64,000 nt of DNA. Origin: Aricia agestis (Eukaryota > Arthropoda > Insecta > Lepidoptera > Lycaenidae). The notes beneath the pieces were generated by a model. That model saw only the letters and a program-made list of their open reading frames with translations, was not told where the DNA came from and searched no databases. Location: NCBI RefSeq assembly GCF_905147365.1, contig NC_056427.1:5647001-5711000 (forward strand), given 5' to 3'. Made by a program: the position numbers and the translations under genes. Positions 41,665 to 53,700 of this stretch are shown piece after piece (position 1 is the first letter of the stretch; every line of letters begins with the position of its first letter).

Positions 41665-42987
41665 AAAACATGATTTCCATTACAATTCGGGCATTTTCCA
41701 TAAGTAGCGTGATAGTTATAAGTTTTCTTAAAATCATATGTAAATTTTTTTACAGGTTGTTTGTTGTTAGCAGGTTTCCAATGAGATGTTTTTTCGGAAG
41801 TGGTATTTTTCGCAGATTTTGTTGACTTTGCAGTTTGAATATAAAAAATCTTGCAAATTTTGTAATTCTCTGTGGTCTCGAATTTCGTTCATATAATCAT
41901 TTAAAGTTGTTGAATCTAATTTTGGTAACATTAGATGCACGATCATTGGATCCCACGTTGCCGTATCCAGCCCGATGTTAGCTATGCCGTTCATGCACTC
42001 CTTGATGGCGTCATGCATTTTCTTGAGATTGTTGGCGTCAGGTTGCTGTATAACAGGGAGACTCATCATTGTGTTGAAAAACGATGAAAATTGTAAGCGG
42101 CGATTATCATACCGTTGCACTAAAATATCCCAGCAGGAATTGTAGTTTTCAGCACAGACGGATAAATGCTGTACCAGACTTTCTGCTTCCCCCTTCAATT
42201 TAGTTTTCAGGTGTTTCATTTTTTGTGCTTTATTAATTGTTGGGTTGTTATGGATCGTTTCGAGAAACAAATCCTTAAAAGATATCCACTTACTGTAGTT
42301 TCCATAAAAATCAGGTATTTCCATTTTCGGTGCCGACTGCTGATAGTGAGCATTCGACCAAATTCTAGATTGAAGTTGTTTTCGCAAGTCATCATATTTT
42401 TCTTCGATATCTGAGTACACCTGGTAATAATGATCGTTAGACCCCTTCAGCTGAAAGTCGATTTCCCAGTGCAGTTTGTCGATGGACTCCCACTTCGATT
42501 TTAAAATGTTCAAATTATCTTCCAGCTCCCACTTTTCACTAACTCTAGTGATGTCGATTTTAGCCATTGCACGATAAATCGCATTAAAATTGCATTCTTG
42601 TCTATTTAAAAGTTGTTGCAATTCTTCAGATTTTCCGTCCTCGCAGCCTTGAGCGTAGTCAACAGAAATGTCACTTAAATCAAAATTCACACTCTGTTTT
42701 TGCTGTTGCAAGTATTTAAGTCTGTTGTTTATGTCCGTTTTCGTTGCTAAATACATTTCTTTAGTTTTGTTGTAGACGTCTTCAGAAAAATAATTTATAT
42801 TTTTGTCTTCCAGTTCCAGTAGTAATAAGGCATTTCTCGCCTCGAAGTCTCTCCACTGTTCTTCCAGAGATGACAAACGTATGTTGAGGTACTCTTCAGT
42901 TTTTCGAGACGAAGAATCTTTGCGATAGTTTGCACACAAAGACTTGATATTCTCGAAACAAGTTGATTGAAGTTCAAGTTTATCCAT
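41665..42987 (-). pseudogene. BEL/Pao gag with one frameshift
   Basis: ATG at 42987 opens 406 codons ending at 41767. The middle matches the DUF1759 gag core (PKMEIPDFYGNYSKWISFKD, AQKMKHLKTKLKGEAESLVQ, YDNRR). Just before its end the frame breaks near 41830. The other frame continues through a zinc knuckle CPNCNGNHVLMQC directly into pol, so the original was one gag-pol frame. N-terminal residues form charged coiled-coil-like helices. Confidence 0.88.
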
Positions 42988-43207
42988 GTTGATGTTATGA
43001 AATAATGTGATAGCTCACTAAACTTGGCACGTAGTTGACGGTGACAAGTACAGCTAGGCGTAGTTCACGACACGAAGATCCAATTTCGATGAATTGGTCG
43101 TATCCAAATCTCGCTATGATTATGCACTCTTACCCAGTGTGTGCGTCCTTGTCTCAATGCAGCTGGGGATTCTCGCTTGTGAGAGGCCAGCCGCACCGAT
43201 TCGCCAC

Positions 43208-43467
43208 TGTCGTAAGAAACACACAAAACACGCGAGAATAACCTCGAAGGACCAAAAAAGATGTAGGGGTCCAAGGGGAAGTTTTGTAGAGTTCGAAAAG
43301 AGTATGTTGTTTGAGCACCTTTATTATGTAAGTTCACAAATGTTAGCGTGTTAACAAGTACGCGTTGCTAAGTGCACTGCTAAAACTGGAATATAATAAA
43401 ATAATTTGACACCACAATGACGACACGGCGCGTCAACGTATTAAGTTAGGTATGTACAAACCGTACA
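43208..43467 (-). repeat. LTR-like region of the BEL element
   Basis: Minus strand starts at TGTACGG (43467) or TGTACATACC (43458) and ends ACGACA at 43208. One base later TGGCGAATCGGTGCGG could be a tRNA primer-binding site. TG...CA limits and position before gag support an LTR; AATAAAGG inside could be its poly(A) signal. The upstream limit is uncertain because no purine tract is evident. Confidence 0.55.
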
Positions 43468-43629
43468 TCTTGGCAACCCAAAAAAACAATAAAAATATCA
43501 ATTAACAATAAATGAAATAGTTCATTAGCTTAAGTATAAATGTAAAGAAATATAAAAGTTAAAATATAAAGGTAAAAGTAAAAATAAGTATAAAATGACT
43601 TTTCACAACAAAATTACTTAAAATTGAAA

Positions 43630-44296
43630 TTAATCAAAATTAAAAGCAAAGTTGGTTCTACTGGTGTTTTCGCTTCGTGGTGGCTTCGGTGGTGGCACGA
43701 CTTGGACTTGAACACCATCATCTCGTCGGTTGTGACGCCGCCGGTGAAATGTTTGAAGTTCGATATCTTCAGTGGGTGCAAGTGGATGGCTCTTTTTTTT
43801 CTTTAAACAGTGGGGATATTTCCTCAGAACCCACACGAGGCCAATAACAAGCGCTACTACCAATAATAAGTATGTGATGACATACTGGTGTATGTCATGC
43901 GCTGTATGATAGGCGACGGAAAGTGTTTTTCCCGCTCCTTTTGCTCGGCAATCTCTTGAGCGATTATTTTTGTGTCACGTGCTGTAGACTGGAACAAATT
44001 CGGAGTGTAGTCGTATGTAAAATTCACTATTTTGTTTACAGAATTGTCCAGCGCTGTACTTGCAACCTCATAATCTAACTTCAAACGGCTGTTGTAACGA
44101 TTATGCGCGTATATCGTTAAGTCATTCGACTGAAGTACACATCCTTGTGGCAGCGATACTATTCCCGATGACGTCATAGTATGTGAGGTCACGTCACTGT
44201 CACATATGGATCGTAAAGTGCACGTATCGCAGCATATGACGAGCCACTTGTTCGACGAATGCAACTCGAGCCACGCGTCCTTGCATGACGCGCTAA
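43630..44296 (-). pseudogene. envelope-like C-terminal fragment, frameshifted
   Basis: From the inverted LTR fragment at 44296 a frame runs through a Cys-rich stretch (SICDSDVTSHTM, LPQGCVLQSNDLTIYAHNRY) and an amphipathic region. A frameshift near 43860-43900 shifts into a hydrophobic segment (VVALVIGLVWVL) followed by KKKKSHPLAP and a basic, Pro-rich tail ending at 43630. The pattern of ectodomain, membrane anchor and cytoplasmic tail suggests an env-like gene of the retrotransposon. The N-terminal part is absent. Family not recognised. Confidence 0.5.
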
Positions 44297-44776
44297 CATT
44301 TGTGAACTTACATAATAAAGGTGCTCAAACAACATACTCTTTTCGAACTCTACAAAACTTCCCCTTGGACCCCTACAGATTTTTTAGTAGAGGAGACTTA
44401 AATAATAACACTGATCTTATTACTCATAAAAATAAAACAATAATAAGTATTCTGTTTATAACTAACATGAAATTCCTTAATTTTTTTCGCTTCCATATAA
44501 CTATTTTTCATTTCCATCCAATCCTTTAAATTTCCTTTTCATTTCCGTCTGTTGCATCATTACCATCCATCTATTTATATCGTAAATATAAATAGCAGAC
44601 TAAGGCAATTCAGGGATCAGAGTAGGTATACGTATACAAGCCTAAATACAAAATTTTGTCGTAATATCTATAAAAAAAATGATTCTACAAAAATGGCCAA
44701 ATGGGACCGAAAAAATAGAACGACCATAACCCCGCACTGTGCATAATGGTTTCGCTAATTATTTACTTTACAAATA

Positions 44777-44909
44777 TAGTCTGTCAAGAAAGTGAAGAAA
44801 TTAAAAAGTGGCAACATCGTAGTGTCATCCCTTTTTTCTTAGATTGATTTGAAAGGGATGACACTACGATGTTGCCACTTTTTAATTTCTTCACTTTCTT
44901 GACAGACTA
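44777..44909. mobile_element. near-perfect hairpin MITE
   Basis: TAGTCTGTCAAGAAAGTGAA and TTCACTTTCTTGACAGACTA begin arms of about 60 bp, identical but for isolated mismatches. The TA border suggests a Tc/mariner-type element. Confidence 0.9.
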
Positions 44910-45619
44910 TTATTTTCGTTTTAAGCTATTGCATAGCTTTTATCACGAACTGTGAGCGTGGCGACCGAATCAAGATCCGTAACGAAAATAAACCTAACTC
45001 AGACACAGCAACCGCGGCAGTTCGCGAGTGCCACACGTATTTTTATTAGGGCGAGTCGGGATCGCACGCGAAGTTTCTGCATTCTATCATCTATAATATA
45101 GGGTTCTGTATTCTATAGATAATAGACTATACAACGATTTATTTAAAAAGCGGAGCGGTCGCGCCTCTGATTACGTTTAGCATGGCTGTGGTAGTGTCAG
45201 CATACAAATGATTTAAATTGTTATAGAAATCTGTGGTCGCTAAACAAAAGTTTCTATTATAATGGAGATTCGTCGCAAAACCAAATAAACAATAGATATA
45301 ACTAGCATTTACATTACAGTTTCATTACCTACAAATAAATGTCTTTGTTATTTATTTGAAACAAAACTTTAATAGTTATGTTTAAAACTATTATTATGCA
45401 ATTATGTCAATTAATTGTTGAATATAAATTCCAATTTGATAATGTTGATTAAACTAATTGACTCAAAAAGGAAAATATTTAAACACAGCATTAATTACAA
45501 ACATAAAAGAATTTTATCACAATCCTATTGGCATAGGTACTATAACACAGTTATAGAGCGAGGAGCGACAGTCAATACTTTCGTCATTTTATACAAGCTG
45601 AAAGTTTACCTGTTTATGA
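44910..45619. other. intergenic sequence, nothing recognised
   Basis: No inverted ends and no coding support. Confidence 0.3.
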
Positions 45620-45627
45620 CTATAGAG

Positions 45628-46244
45628 CAAGGGTGGCCAACCTTTTCGACACTTGGGCCAAAATTCAGAAGTAGAATTTTAACCCGGGCCGCACTACCAA
45701 TTTTGTGTACTCGTAGTGCGCGCCAGATTGAAATCTGAGCACAGTCAAAATCAGATACTAATTTTTGTGTTTTTAAAGTTTGCGCGGCTAGCGGGCGCTC
45801 AGTAGTTATTACTCTATGTCAGTACGTTATGGGTGAAGCCAAACGAGCGTAATTTTGTGAGCCGTGAGTCGCAGAATTTCGGTCGCATAAATAATATCTT
45901 TCCATACAAATCATGACTCACAAAATTAGGCTCGTGTGAATCAAACATGACTTTTGTATGAAACTGAATGCAGCAGAATTTCTGCCAGCCGAAATTCTGC
46001 GACTCACAAGTCACAACTCACAAATTACGCTCGTTTGGATTAACCCTATTTTAAAGTCAGCCCCACTTTAGTGTGTAGATAAAGCATGAGTTGATTTTAA
46101 AAGTAAAAGAAAAGAAGTATTTGCTTGCTTTTTATAGTAGGTATGATAAGGTAATTTTAGTATTAACTTTTTTTACTCTAAAAATGTGCTCGGCTCCGCG
46201 GGCCACAAGGTAACAGACGGCGGGCCGCGTGTTGGCCACCCTTG
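45628..46244. mobile_element. hAT-like element with 8-bp duplication, carrying a nested MITE
   Basis: Ends CAAGGGTGGCCAACC and TTGGCCACCCTTG are inverted; CTATAGAG is duplicated exactly at 45620-45627 and 46245-46252. 617 bp, no transposase. The 45831-46046 element is inside. Confidence 0.92.
45831..46046. mobile_element. MITE, ends GGGTGAAGCCAAACGAGCG
   Basis: GGGTGAAGCCAAACGAGCGT and ACGCTCGTTTGGATTAACCC. Relative at 57201-57320. Internal GACTCACAA words repeat in both directions. Confidence 0.8.
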
Positions 46245-46252
46245 CTATAGAG

Positions 46253-47392
46253 TTAAGAACAACCAGCAATTATGGAGTTTCGGTTGCGGTTATTTTAGGG
46301 GGTATACTGTTTTGAAAGTCTCCATGACCTTCGATAAAATATAAAGGGCAATTTTTTATTGGGATAACTGTAGGAATTTTGTCTTCCACTGAAGGACCAT
46401 CTTAAAGTCTAATATTTTAAGGCAATTTAAGGGTAAGTATCATAAACAGGTAAACTTTCAGCTTTTATAAAATGACGAAAATCTGGCTGTCGCTGGCTCT
46501 TACTCCAATTATCATACTATTATACAGGATCTACAAATATTAAAAACTAAGGAAAAGTAACTCGGTCAAAAAACATGTTCTATAAATTACTTGTACCTAA
46601 GGTACACAGGCCTTGAGCGTTATCAGGTTGACGTTACATGACAGTTCGAAAGGAACCAAAATTAAAACGGTAATAGTATGGGAGTTACGTTTCTTTGGTT
46701 TTTATTATTTGTAGTACAGGTGTACTACAAATGACAGTGACATCAAAACTACACACAACATTGATAGTAATATCCACAGAACACATGTAATATCATGCAT
46801 ATTAGATGGTGAATAAGTATTATTTTGTATGTGCATGTAAAAGTCGGATGTAGACAGTATATATATATGTCAGGGTTTCCCAACCTTTTTTTTCGCAGTT
46901 AAATGCAAAATAAGCATTCTAAATTTTATAAACCTATGTACTTAAAATTGCATTTTTTTAGACATGCAATGATAAACCTACTCAATTTAGGGCTTCCTTG
47001 TCATTTTTTAAGGAGGCCCTAGGCTTAACATGTTTAAGATTTTGATTGCAAAAGAATAGAAATACTGATAGATTTGATTATCTGGCCCCAGGCTGAAATG
47101 GCAGGTTTTCTCAATTTGTCTTTCATTTTTTTTTTTATTTACTTAATAGCCAATCTAAAATTGTTTTCGTAAACTCCTATGAAGGTTTGAGTACACCTGA
47201 CATATTTTATTTTTATTGTATGTGAAAAAAATTAAATCATGCATGGTAGTGAAAGCATTCAGAACTGCCTGAAAATGGATATATTTTGTCTGGTATAATT
47301 TTTTCAGTTACCCTTTTAAAATTGGCTATATAATTTTATTTCAGTGTTGAGACATTATTGTATGCCTTTAAAAAATCAAACATAGGGTAAAT
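46253..47392. other. AT-rich sequence, mostly featureless
   Basis: A short palindrome ATTTGTAGTAC-AGGT-inverse occurs at about 46707-46732. Otherwise no coding or element borders. Confidence 0.35.
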
Positions 47393-47597
47393 GACTAGTA
47401 CATTGGACAGTATTAGTCATTGGACAGAGCATAAAAACACAATATTTATTAAGGTTGTTTTAAAAACTGCCTGTTTTTAAAGTAATAGATTTCTAATAAA
47501 AACAGGTAGTTTTTAAAGCAACCTTAATAAATATAGTGTTTTTGTGCTCTGTCCAATGACTAGTACTGTCCAATCACTAGTCATGTTCACCCTAGAT
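47393..47597. mobile_element. MITE with about 85-bp arms
   Basis: GGGTAAATGACTAGTACATT and AATCACTAGTCATGTTCACC mark the ends; AATATTTATTAAGGTTG and its complement the inner arms. Confidence 0.8.
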
Positions 47598-47732
47598 CAC
47601 TAAAACTCAAAGTGCATTTTATTGTCTAGTCTAATTTATATATAGACATTTTAAGCACATTGTGTCCGTCTGTTTCAGTGTCATACGGACATTTCTAGGT
47701 TTCTACATGTCACTATACACTTGCTAACTACT

Positions 47733-47830
47733 ATAATAGAAATCAATTCATAGGCAGATGACGAAATTGCTTAATTTGGTTGCATTACGTCAAACCCACC
47801 TGATAGATAATAAGTAGACATCGGATTATA
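47733..47830. mobile_element. MITE of the GAAGTTGATTCCTAGGCAG family, partial
   Basis: GAAATCAATTCATAGGCAGA, GACGAAATTGCTTAATTTGG and TTACGTCAAACCCACC; cut by the next element. Confidence 0.6.
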
Positions 47831-48277
47831 TGCATTTGCATACTTGCATATGCAAATGCATATAATGGCACTTTTTCGGCGTTAGTGCATATTTTGGTAA
47901 TTTTTCGTTGATAGTGCATATTTCGGTCGTATTACACCCTCGAAGTATCCTAACTAGCTATTAAAATACACACCGAGGCCACAAAACAGAGGTACTAAGG
48001 ATCAAAATACTTCAAATATGCATATGCGGCTGGCCCCATCCCTATTTAAAGATTTCCGCAACACACCCGACAATATCTTCTAGAAACAAATTTTTTCTTT
48101 GGAGTTGGAAACATTTGAAAAAAAAAACGGCACCACTGGAAGGACTCTTTTAAAAAAATTATAAATTTTAATAATAATTGTGACTTTTGATTGTGCATAT
48201 TTTGTGCATATTTCGGCTATTTTTCGTGCATATTTGCATGCATATTTCAGCACTTTGATTGTGCATATAATCCAATG
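47822..48277. mobile_element. element built of GTGCATATTT repeats
   Basis: The ends GGATTATATGCA and TGCATATAATCC are inverted. Interior words GTGCATATTTCGG repeat. The first 50 bp include ATTTGCAT and ATGCAAAT octamers in a palindrome. Confidence 0.6.
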
Positions 48278-48574
48278 TCTAATAATAAGTAACATTTTGT
48301 TGACATAAACCAACCAAATAATGTAGGCCAGTGTTTTTCAACCTGTGGGTTCCTTCAACAATAAAGATTAAAAACGTTCATATATTAAGTAGGAGAATTT
48401 TAACAAAAGGATATCTTCACTAACATACATGATAAAAAGCCAAGGGTGAGTGGTCACCAATTTTTTTTATATCAGGGATTTATAAGAAAGGTTGAAAACC
48501 ACTGAGGATGATGGCGTACCATCTGTCTATCAATAAATTTCTTCGGTGGTAAACAAAAGTCACTCAACTCTTAC

Positions 48575-49056
48575 AAAACTGGGATTATCAAACGGCTCGT
48601 CTTGGACTACTAGAGGCGGATTAATGAGGGGGTCGCAATCCTCCCCCGTACGCTCCGGACCTCTCTCTGAGCGGTTACGGCAGGCATCACATTTCTTCAT
48701 TTCTACTCATACTTCACAATCTTGGACTATTAGTCCTTCAATAGAATAAAAATACATTACTGGTGTTATTTTTGTTTCTATCGGGAAAGTTAGTAAAAAT
48801 AAATGTTAAAAATACCTCAATATCACTATCACTGGCTAACAAGGGTGTATCTTCCATATCAAGGCCACTAAACTACAAAGTCTTCGAAAGTGAGGATAAG
48901 AAACTCACTAATCTAAATAGTCAAGCACTTAATATGATTGTATGCAAATATAATAGCTAGTCGTTATCCCGACGCACAGTGCGTCATTAAAGCCGTGTTT
49001 AGTATAGCCAGACTCGAGTTATATCTTAATTGTAAAAATAATAATAGTTACTCACG
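48575..49056 (-). CDS. tentative 5' exons of an unrecognised gene
   Basis: On the minus strand, a possible non-coding exon ends at 49056 before GTGAGT. A second exon (48881-48816) holds ATG at 48857 and codes MEDTPLLASDSDIE before GTATTT. A third (48694-48575) keeps the frame and codes KCDACRNRSERGPERTGEDC then DPLINPPLVVQDEPFDNPSF before GTAAGA. The third exon's acceptor (ATGAAG) has a weak pyrimidine tract but an ACTAAT branch-like word upstream. An alternative start is ATG at 48700. No downstream exon was found, so the gene may be truncated or the model wrong. The acidic dileucine start is compatible with a membrane transporter N terminus, which is only a guess. Confidence 0.3.
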
Positions 49057-49359
49057 ACTGTTATGTGTGCGTTTGGTATAGGTAATTTCCATAGAAGTTT
49101 ACCACTATCAAAGGTTTCGCGCCATGCTTGCTATTACACAGAACAATTTTCCTCGTTTTATTTCACTCTCGCGCAAATAGTTAGCATGAAATGGTATTAT
49201 TTTTATAAAATACTACAATGTGGCTCGCGAACTACGTCTTTTGACAATCTCGAAAATGAAATGTCAAAATTGTCAAAAAGGGAGCTTTTTGGGCACAGAT
49301 TAAAGTAGATTTTTGGGAGCTTTCAAGCATAGACAACACCGAAGAGCTTTTATACTGCC

Positions 49360-49505
49360 AATCCACACTCGCACGCGACAACGCGCCGCGAACCGCGGCG
49401 CGGATCGCGCATTCTGCCAAATTTACTGATCCACACTCGCAAAGTTCGCGACATGTTCGCAATGTTTTCACTTTTTAATTTCTTCACTTTCTTGACGCAC
49501 TATAG
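49360..49505. repeat. GC-rich repeat and a single MITE end
   Basis: ATCCACACTCGCA occurs twice and GCGCCGCGAACCGCGGCGC is a palindrome. 49467-49505 is one end of the CTGTCAAGAAAGTGAAG family. Confidence 0.55.
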
Positions 49506-49547
49506 TTTGCGCCCTTGAGCTAAATTAATCTTACTTTATATTATAAA

Positions 49548-49870
49548 CTAGATGTCCCACGCGGCTTCGCTCGCGTAAATTATTAGGAATTTTACGGAAA
49601 TCGTACATTTTTTCGCAACAAAATTGCTTATCTCTCTTCTACTCTATATCTGTGCCAAATAACATACAAAATTGCTTTAGTAGTTCGTGTGATAAACCCT
49701 TGCTAATAATTTTCCGTTTTAACCACATTTCCTCTGTTTCTCCGGTCCTATTAGTTTGCGTGATAAAATAGCCTATTGCCTTCTTTGATGAATGAGCTAT
49801 CTAACACTAAAATATTTTTTTATCGGACCAATAGTTCTTATGATTAACGTGTTCAATCAAACAAATAAAT
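49548..49870 (+). repeat. dispersed repeat CTAGATGTCCCACGCGG
   Basis: Opens CTAGATGTCCCACGCGGCTT and matches 33900 and 29388 through TGCTTTAGTAGTTCGTG and GAGCTATCTAACACTAAAAT. Confidence 0.7.
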
Positions 49871-50744
49871 ATTTTTTAAATCGCTTGACAAAATTGAGTC
49901 TTGATCTAAATGACTATGAAAAGTACCTATGGGTCATAATAGGCTCATAATCATGGGATGCATATAACTTTATAAGGTATAATATGGTAGTGATGATGAA
50001 TGTAATTTGCATAGTAGCATATGCTTTCCGTTCTTAAAGCAATGCAAAGGAGTTCTCTCAGCACCTTCCTAATCTAATCATGGTATACCTTGGTGCAAAA
50101 TCTTACTTGTTGATTGCATATGCTTAGACTACTTCCCACGAAACCGAAGTCACCACATGTTTCCATATAAATTTTAAGGAGTTCCCTCGATTAGTCATGG
50201 CTCCCAGCATCAGATCACCACTTTTGTGAGTATAGTACCAAATCGGGATGACACTCTGTACGCCGAAAGAAAATTTTGAAAATCGGTTCACAAACGGCGG
50301 AGTAATCGTTGAATATAAAAAACGAACATAACACCTCCCCCATTTTGAAAGTCAGTTAAAATTGTAGCCTATGTGTTATTCTGATGTATAAGCTATATTA
50401 TTGTAAAGTTTCAATAAATCAAAGTAGCGAGTGGGGATGGGGCCTAAATGCAATATTGGTTTTGAACCTGAAATAAATAATAATTTTTAAGTATATGTGT
50501 TTATTCTCAACATAGATATCTCACTGCCTGTGCAGTGTGCAATGTGCATGTCCTATCGTAGTCCGTACCACCAATTAAATTAAAGCAACTAGCAACAATA
50601 AAATCATAGACTATCAGTATAACTAATGTCAATGTCAAATTTGGACAAATTGCATACCGTACTACACGTCACCTTGTTTTTATAAATTAAAATCTTGATT
50701 TATTATAGATTTTATTGAGAATTGTGCCGAAAAAATAATTCAAA
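49871..50744 (+). other. upstream region of delta-COP
   Basis: AT-rich sequence with no TATA box that I can defend. The 5' UTR probably lies in the last 100 bp (CATACCGTACTACACGTCAC then AT-rich), ending TTCAAAATG. Confidence 0.35.
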
Positions 50745-53700
50745 ATGGTAAATTTCATATATCCTAGTGTTCTAAGTTGCCATAGAAGTGAAGAATTTGA
50801 AAACCAAGCCTTTAAAATCGGTATCTAATGTGTCTCACATATTTTGTGTTTTTAGGTACTAATAGCAGCTACGGTGTGTACAAAGTCGGGAAAAGGTAAT
50901 AAATAATCTATTTTAAAGTTTCATCATATGTTCAATATCTTTCATAAAGTTAGAGAATTACATTTCAAAACTTTTTGTATACCTATGTCAGTACTCGGTA
51001 GTAATAGAGTGCCTTGCTTATCATGTAATATCCCCATTTTCAGCCGGTATTAAACCCAAAACAGTATGTTTTGCTTATTGTTGTTAGTAGTAAACAGTAG
51101 AAGAAGAATCAGGTTAAGAAAAAGTTATGAATGTTACAATCATAGAAGTATTTACAGTAAAAATTAAAATAACTTTATTTTTGATTGTTTATTTCAGCAC
51201 TGGTCTCGCGGCAGTTCGTGGAGATGACCAAGGCCCGTATTGAGGGCCTGCTGGCCGCTTTCCCCAAGCTGATGACTGGTGGTCGTCAACACACATTTGT
51301 GGAGACTGAGTCTGTTCGGTAATTGAAACTTACACTTAGCCCGGGCGGGCACAAGCGGCCATCGAAAGTATGGTGTGGTCACAGGCAGGTGCGCGTGGTC
51401 TATGGTGGTATCATACTAAAGTATCTATCTTGATGGCCGTTGCGACCTGGCCGCTAGTGAGCACCCGGGCTAAACTGTGATTACTACTTCCATACAGTAT
51501 ATGTTCTTTATTATCTTGTATTTTATACATTTCCTTGTCTATATCTTCTATTTACATTCTGAAACAGTTAGATAATGATCTAGATTGCAAAATTATGATA
51601 ACTAAAATGGAAAAAACATGATGGGTTTTGGTCAATATTGGACCGGCTATCAAAATGTCTGATACCAGTATACTGAGACCTGGAAAAGAAATTCCAGATT
51701 TTTATAACACATCAGATGTCATCTATCTATATTATGTATAAAAGAATGATAGACAGATCTTAGCAGAGCTCAAAACCTAGCTAAAGCTAGAAACTTAGGT
51801 TTTGGGTAAGCATTCATCTAATAATGCAGGCTGGAAGCTTAAATACCCTTGAAATGATTATACAATTCTATTTCTATGGCAATAAAATCATAAATTATAA
51901 GCCAGAAATAGTATTTCACATAAGCAAAGTCACAAAAATTATTTTACATAATGTATGTATATGGGACTATAATCTATATACTATCATATGTCTGTGCGTC
52001 ATCAGGTATGTGTACCAGCCGCTGGACAAGCTGTACATGCTGCTCATCACCACCAAGGCCAGCAACATCCTGGAGGATCTGGAGACGCTGAGGCTGTTCA
52101 GCCGTGTGGTAAGAACTAAGAACCAGGGTTCATATTATGGACACATAATTAAGTGCCAGATCTTTTTTGGGAGCAATCAAATCAACGTAATGCAATAGCC
52201 TACTTGACCTCTTTTTTTCTTCATACTAATCGTTTGTTAGTTATTCCTTTTCACCATAAAAAGTAATATTTTAAAAAGTAGAAACCCATAAGAATATTAA
52301 TTGAAAATACGCCTTTTAAATGCCGCCGAAAACACTATCCGCCATAGTGTGACGTCATTTTATTTGTATTTTGTACTCTGTGCTCAAAGTGCTGTCAAAT
52401 GTTTTTGACTTTTTCTACTGTGTTTAAAAGTTTTTTTTTTATAGTAGTGTAAAGTTTGTACAGTAGTTTAAAAAGTTTATAATATTATGTTACTAGATGA
52501 CGCCCGCCAAAAATCGTTTATCACGCGGGAACCGTTCATTTTCCCGGGAAAAAAAGTATCCTATGTCCTTTCCCGGGACTCAAAGTATATCCATACCAAA
52601 TTTCAGCCAAATTGGTTTAGCGGTTTGAGCGTGAAGAGGTAACAGACGGACATTTTACACACACTTACACTTTCGCATTTATAATAATAATAATATCTAT
52701 GGACGCTTCACACCACGTCAGTCTGGCCCCATGCTAAGTACCTGAAGGACTTGTGTTACGGGTACCAGACAACGGAAATATATTTAATACTTTTATACTA
52801 TACAATATACATATATTTAAGATTTTTATTATATCATATACATATTTAATATACATCCACGACCCAGGAACTTTGAAAACTTTTTGTTCCGTCGGCGGGA
52901 TTCGAACCCGCGACCCCCGGCTTGAGCTACCAACAGCCCACCAACTGAGCCACAGAGGTCGTCTATTTATAATATTAGTAAGGATGTAATGTTTTAAGTT
53001 CCTTTTGTAATTGTATATTTTCTCTCTCTTTCCAGCTCCCAGAATACTGCACTCAACTGACCGAGACAGAAGTATTAAATCAGGCTTTCAACATTTTATT
53101 CGCCTTTGATGAAATCGTCGCTTTAGGATACAGAGAGAGTGTTAACTTGGCTCAGGTAAGTGTCAATTTATAATAGAGCAGAGTCGAAGCGCAGCGAAGC
53201 GAATTCCAAAAAACTGTACACAGAAAATTCAAGCTTAACCAGGCCTGTCCCACTCGCGCGTTTAGGTATCGAACTGTAAGTACCCCTTTAAAGGGGCAGA
53301 TCACAAGGGACTCACAAGCGAGCGGTGACGCGCGCGCAAGATTTTTTCGTCGCCTATATCTACGTACTGATTTAACCGCTGTGACAGAATCATTATTAAT
53401 CTGATAAAAATGAACAATTGAAAAAAGTCAAAGAAATATTTCAATAAAGTAATTTAAGACTTTAAAATACAAAAAAAGAAAAAAAAATACACAAACATAG
53501 CGAATAAACCAATTTGTTACAAACAAACCGCATACTACACATAAATAAACACAAGTTAAGTTGTAAAAAATACCTGACCAGCTCCTACACTATAATCGAA
53601 TATAAAACTATTATAAAATATACGTTGGGTTACTAAAATTTGATTATTACTATAAAAAAGTTTGCTATTAGTAGCTATAGTAATCAAAAGAAGATTATTT

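Larger units (their letters stand above)
39284..44371 (-). mobile_element. rearranged BEL/Pao LTR retrotransposon
   Basis: On the minus strand the order is env-like fragment, LTR-like region, gag, pol. A 75-90 bp piece of the LTR (containing AACTTACATAATAAAGG and CTCTACAAAACTTCCCC) is repeated in opposite orientation at both edges: 39284-39358 and 44290-44371. Integrase and the rest of RNase H are missing. The normal order would be LTR-gag-pol-env-LTR, so this copy is permuted. Confidence 0.85.
36732..44721. mobile_element. large TIR element broken by a BEL retrotransposon
   Basis: GTTCTATTTTTTCGGTCCCA plus TTTG at 36732-36755 is the exact inverse of 44698-44721 (24 of 24 bases). Both ends carry subterminal words of the type TTCATTwCCATCCAT (37293, 37446-37485; 44508, 44553). 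Removing the BEL insertion (39284-44371) leaves about 2.9 kb. No transposase is seen. A PIF-type MITE at 38006-38129 is also nested. Confidence 0.6.
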
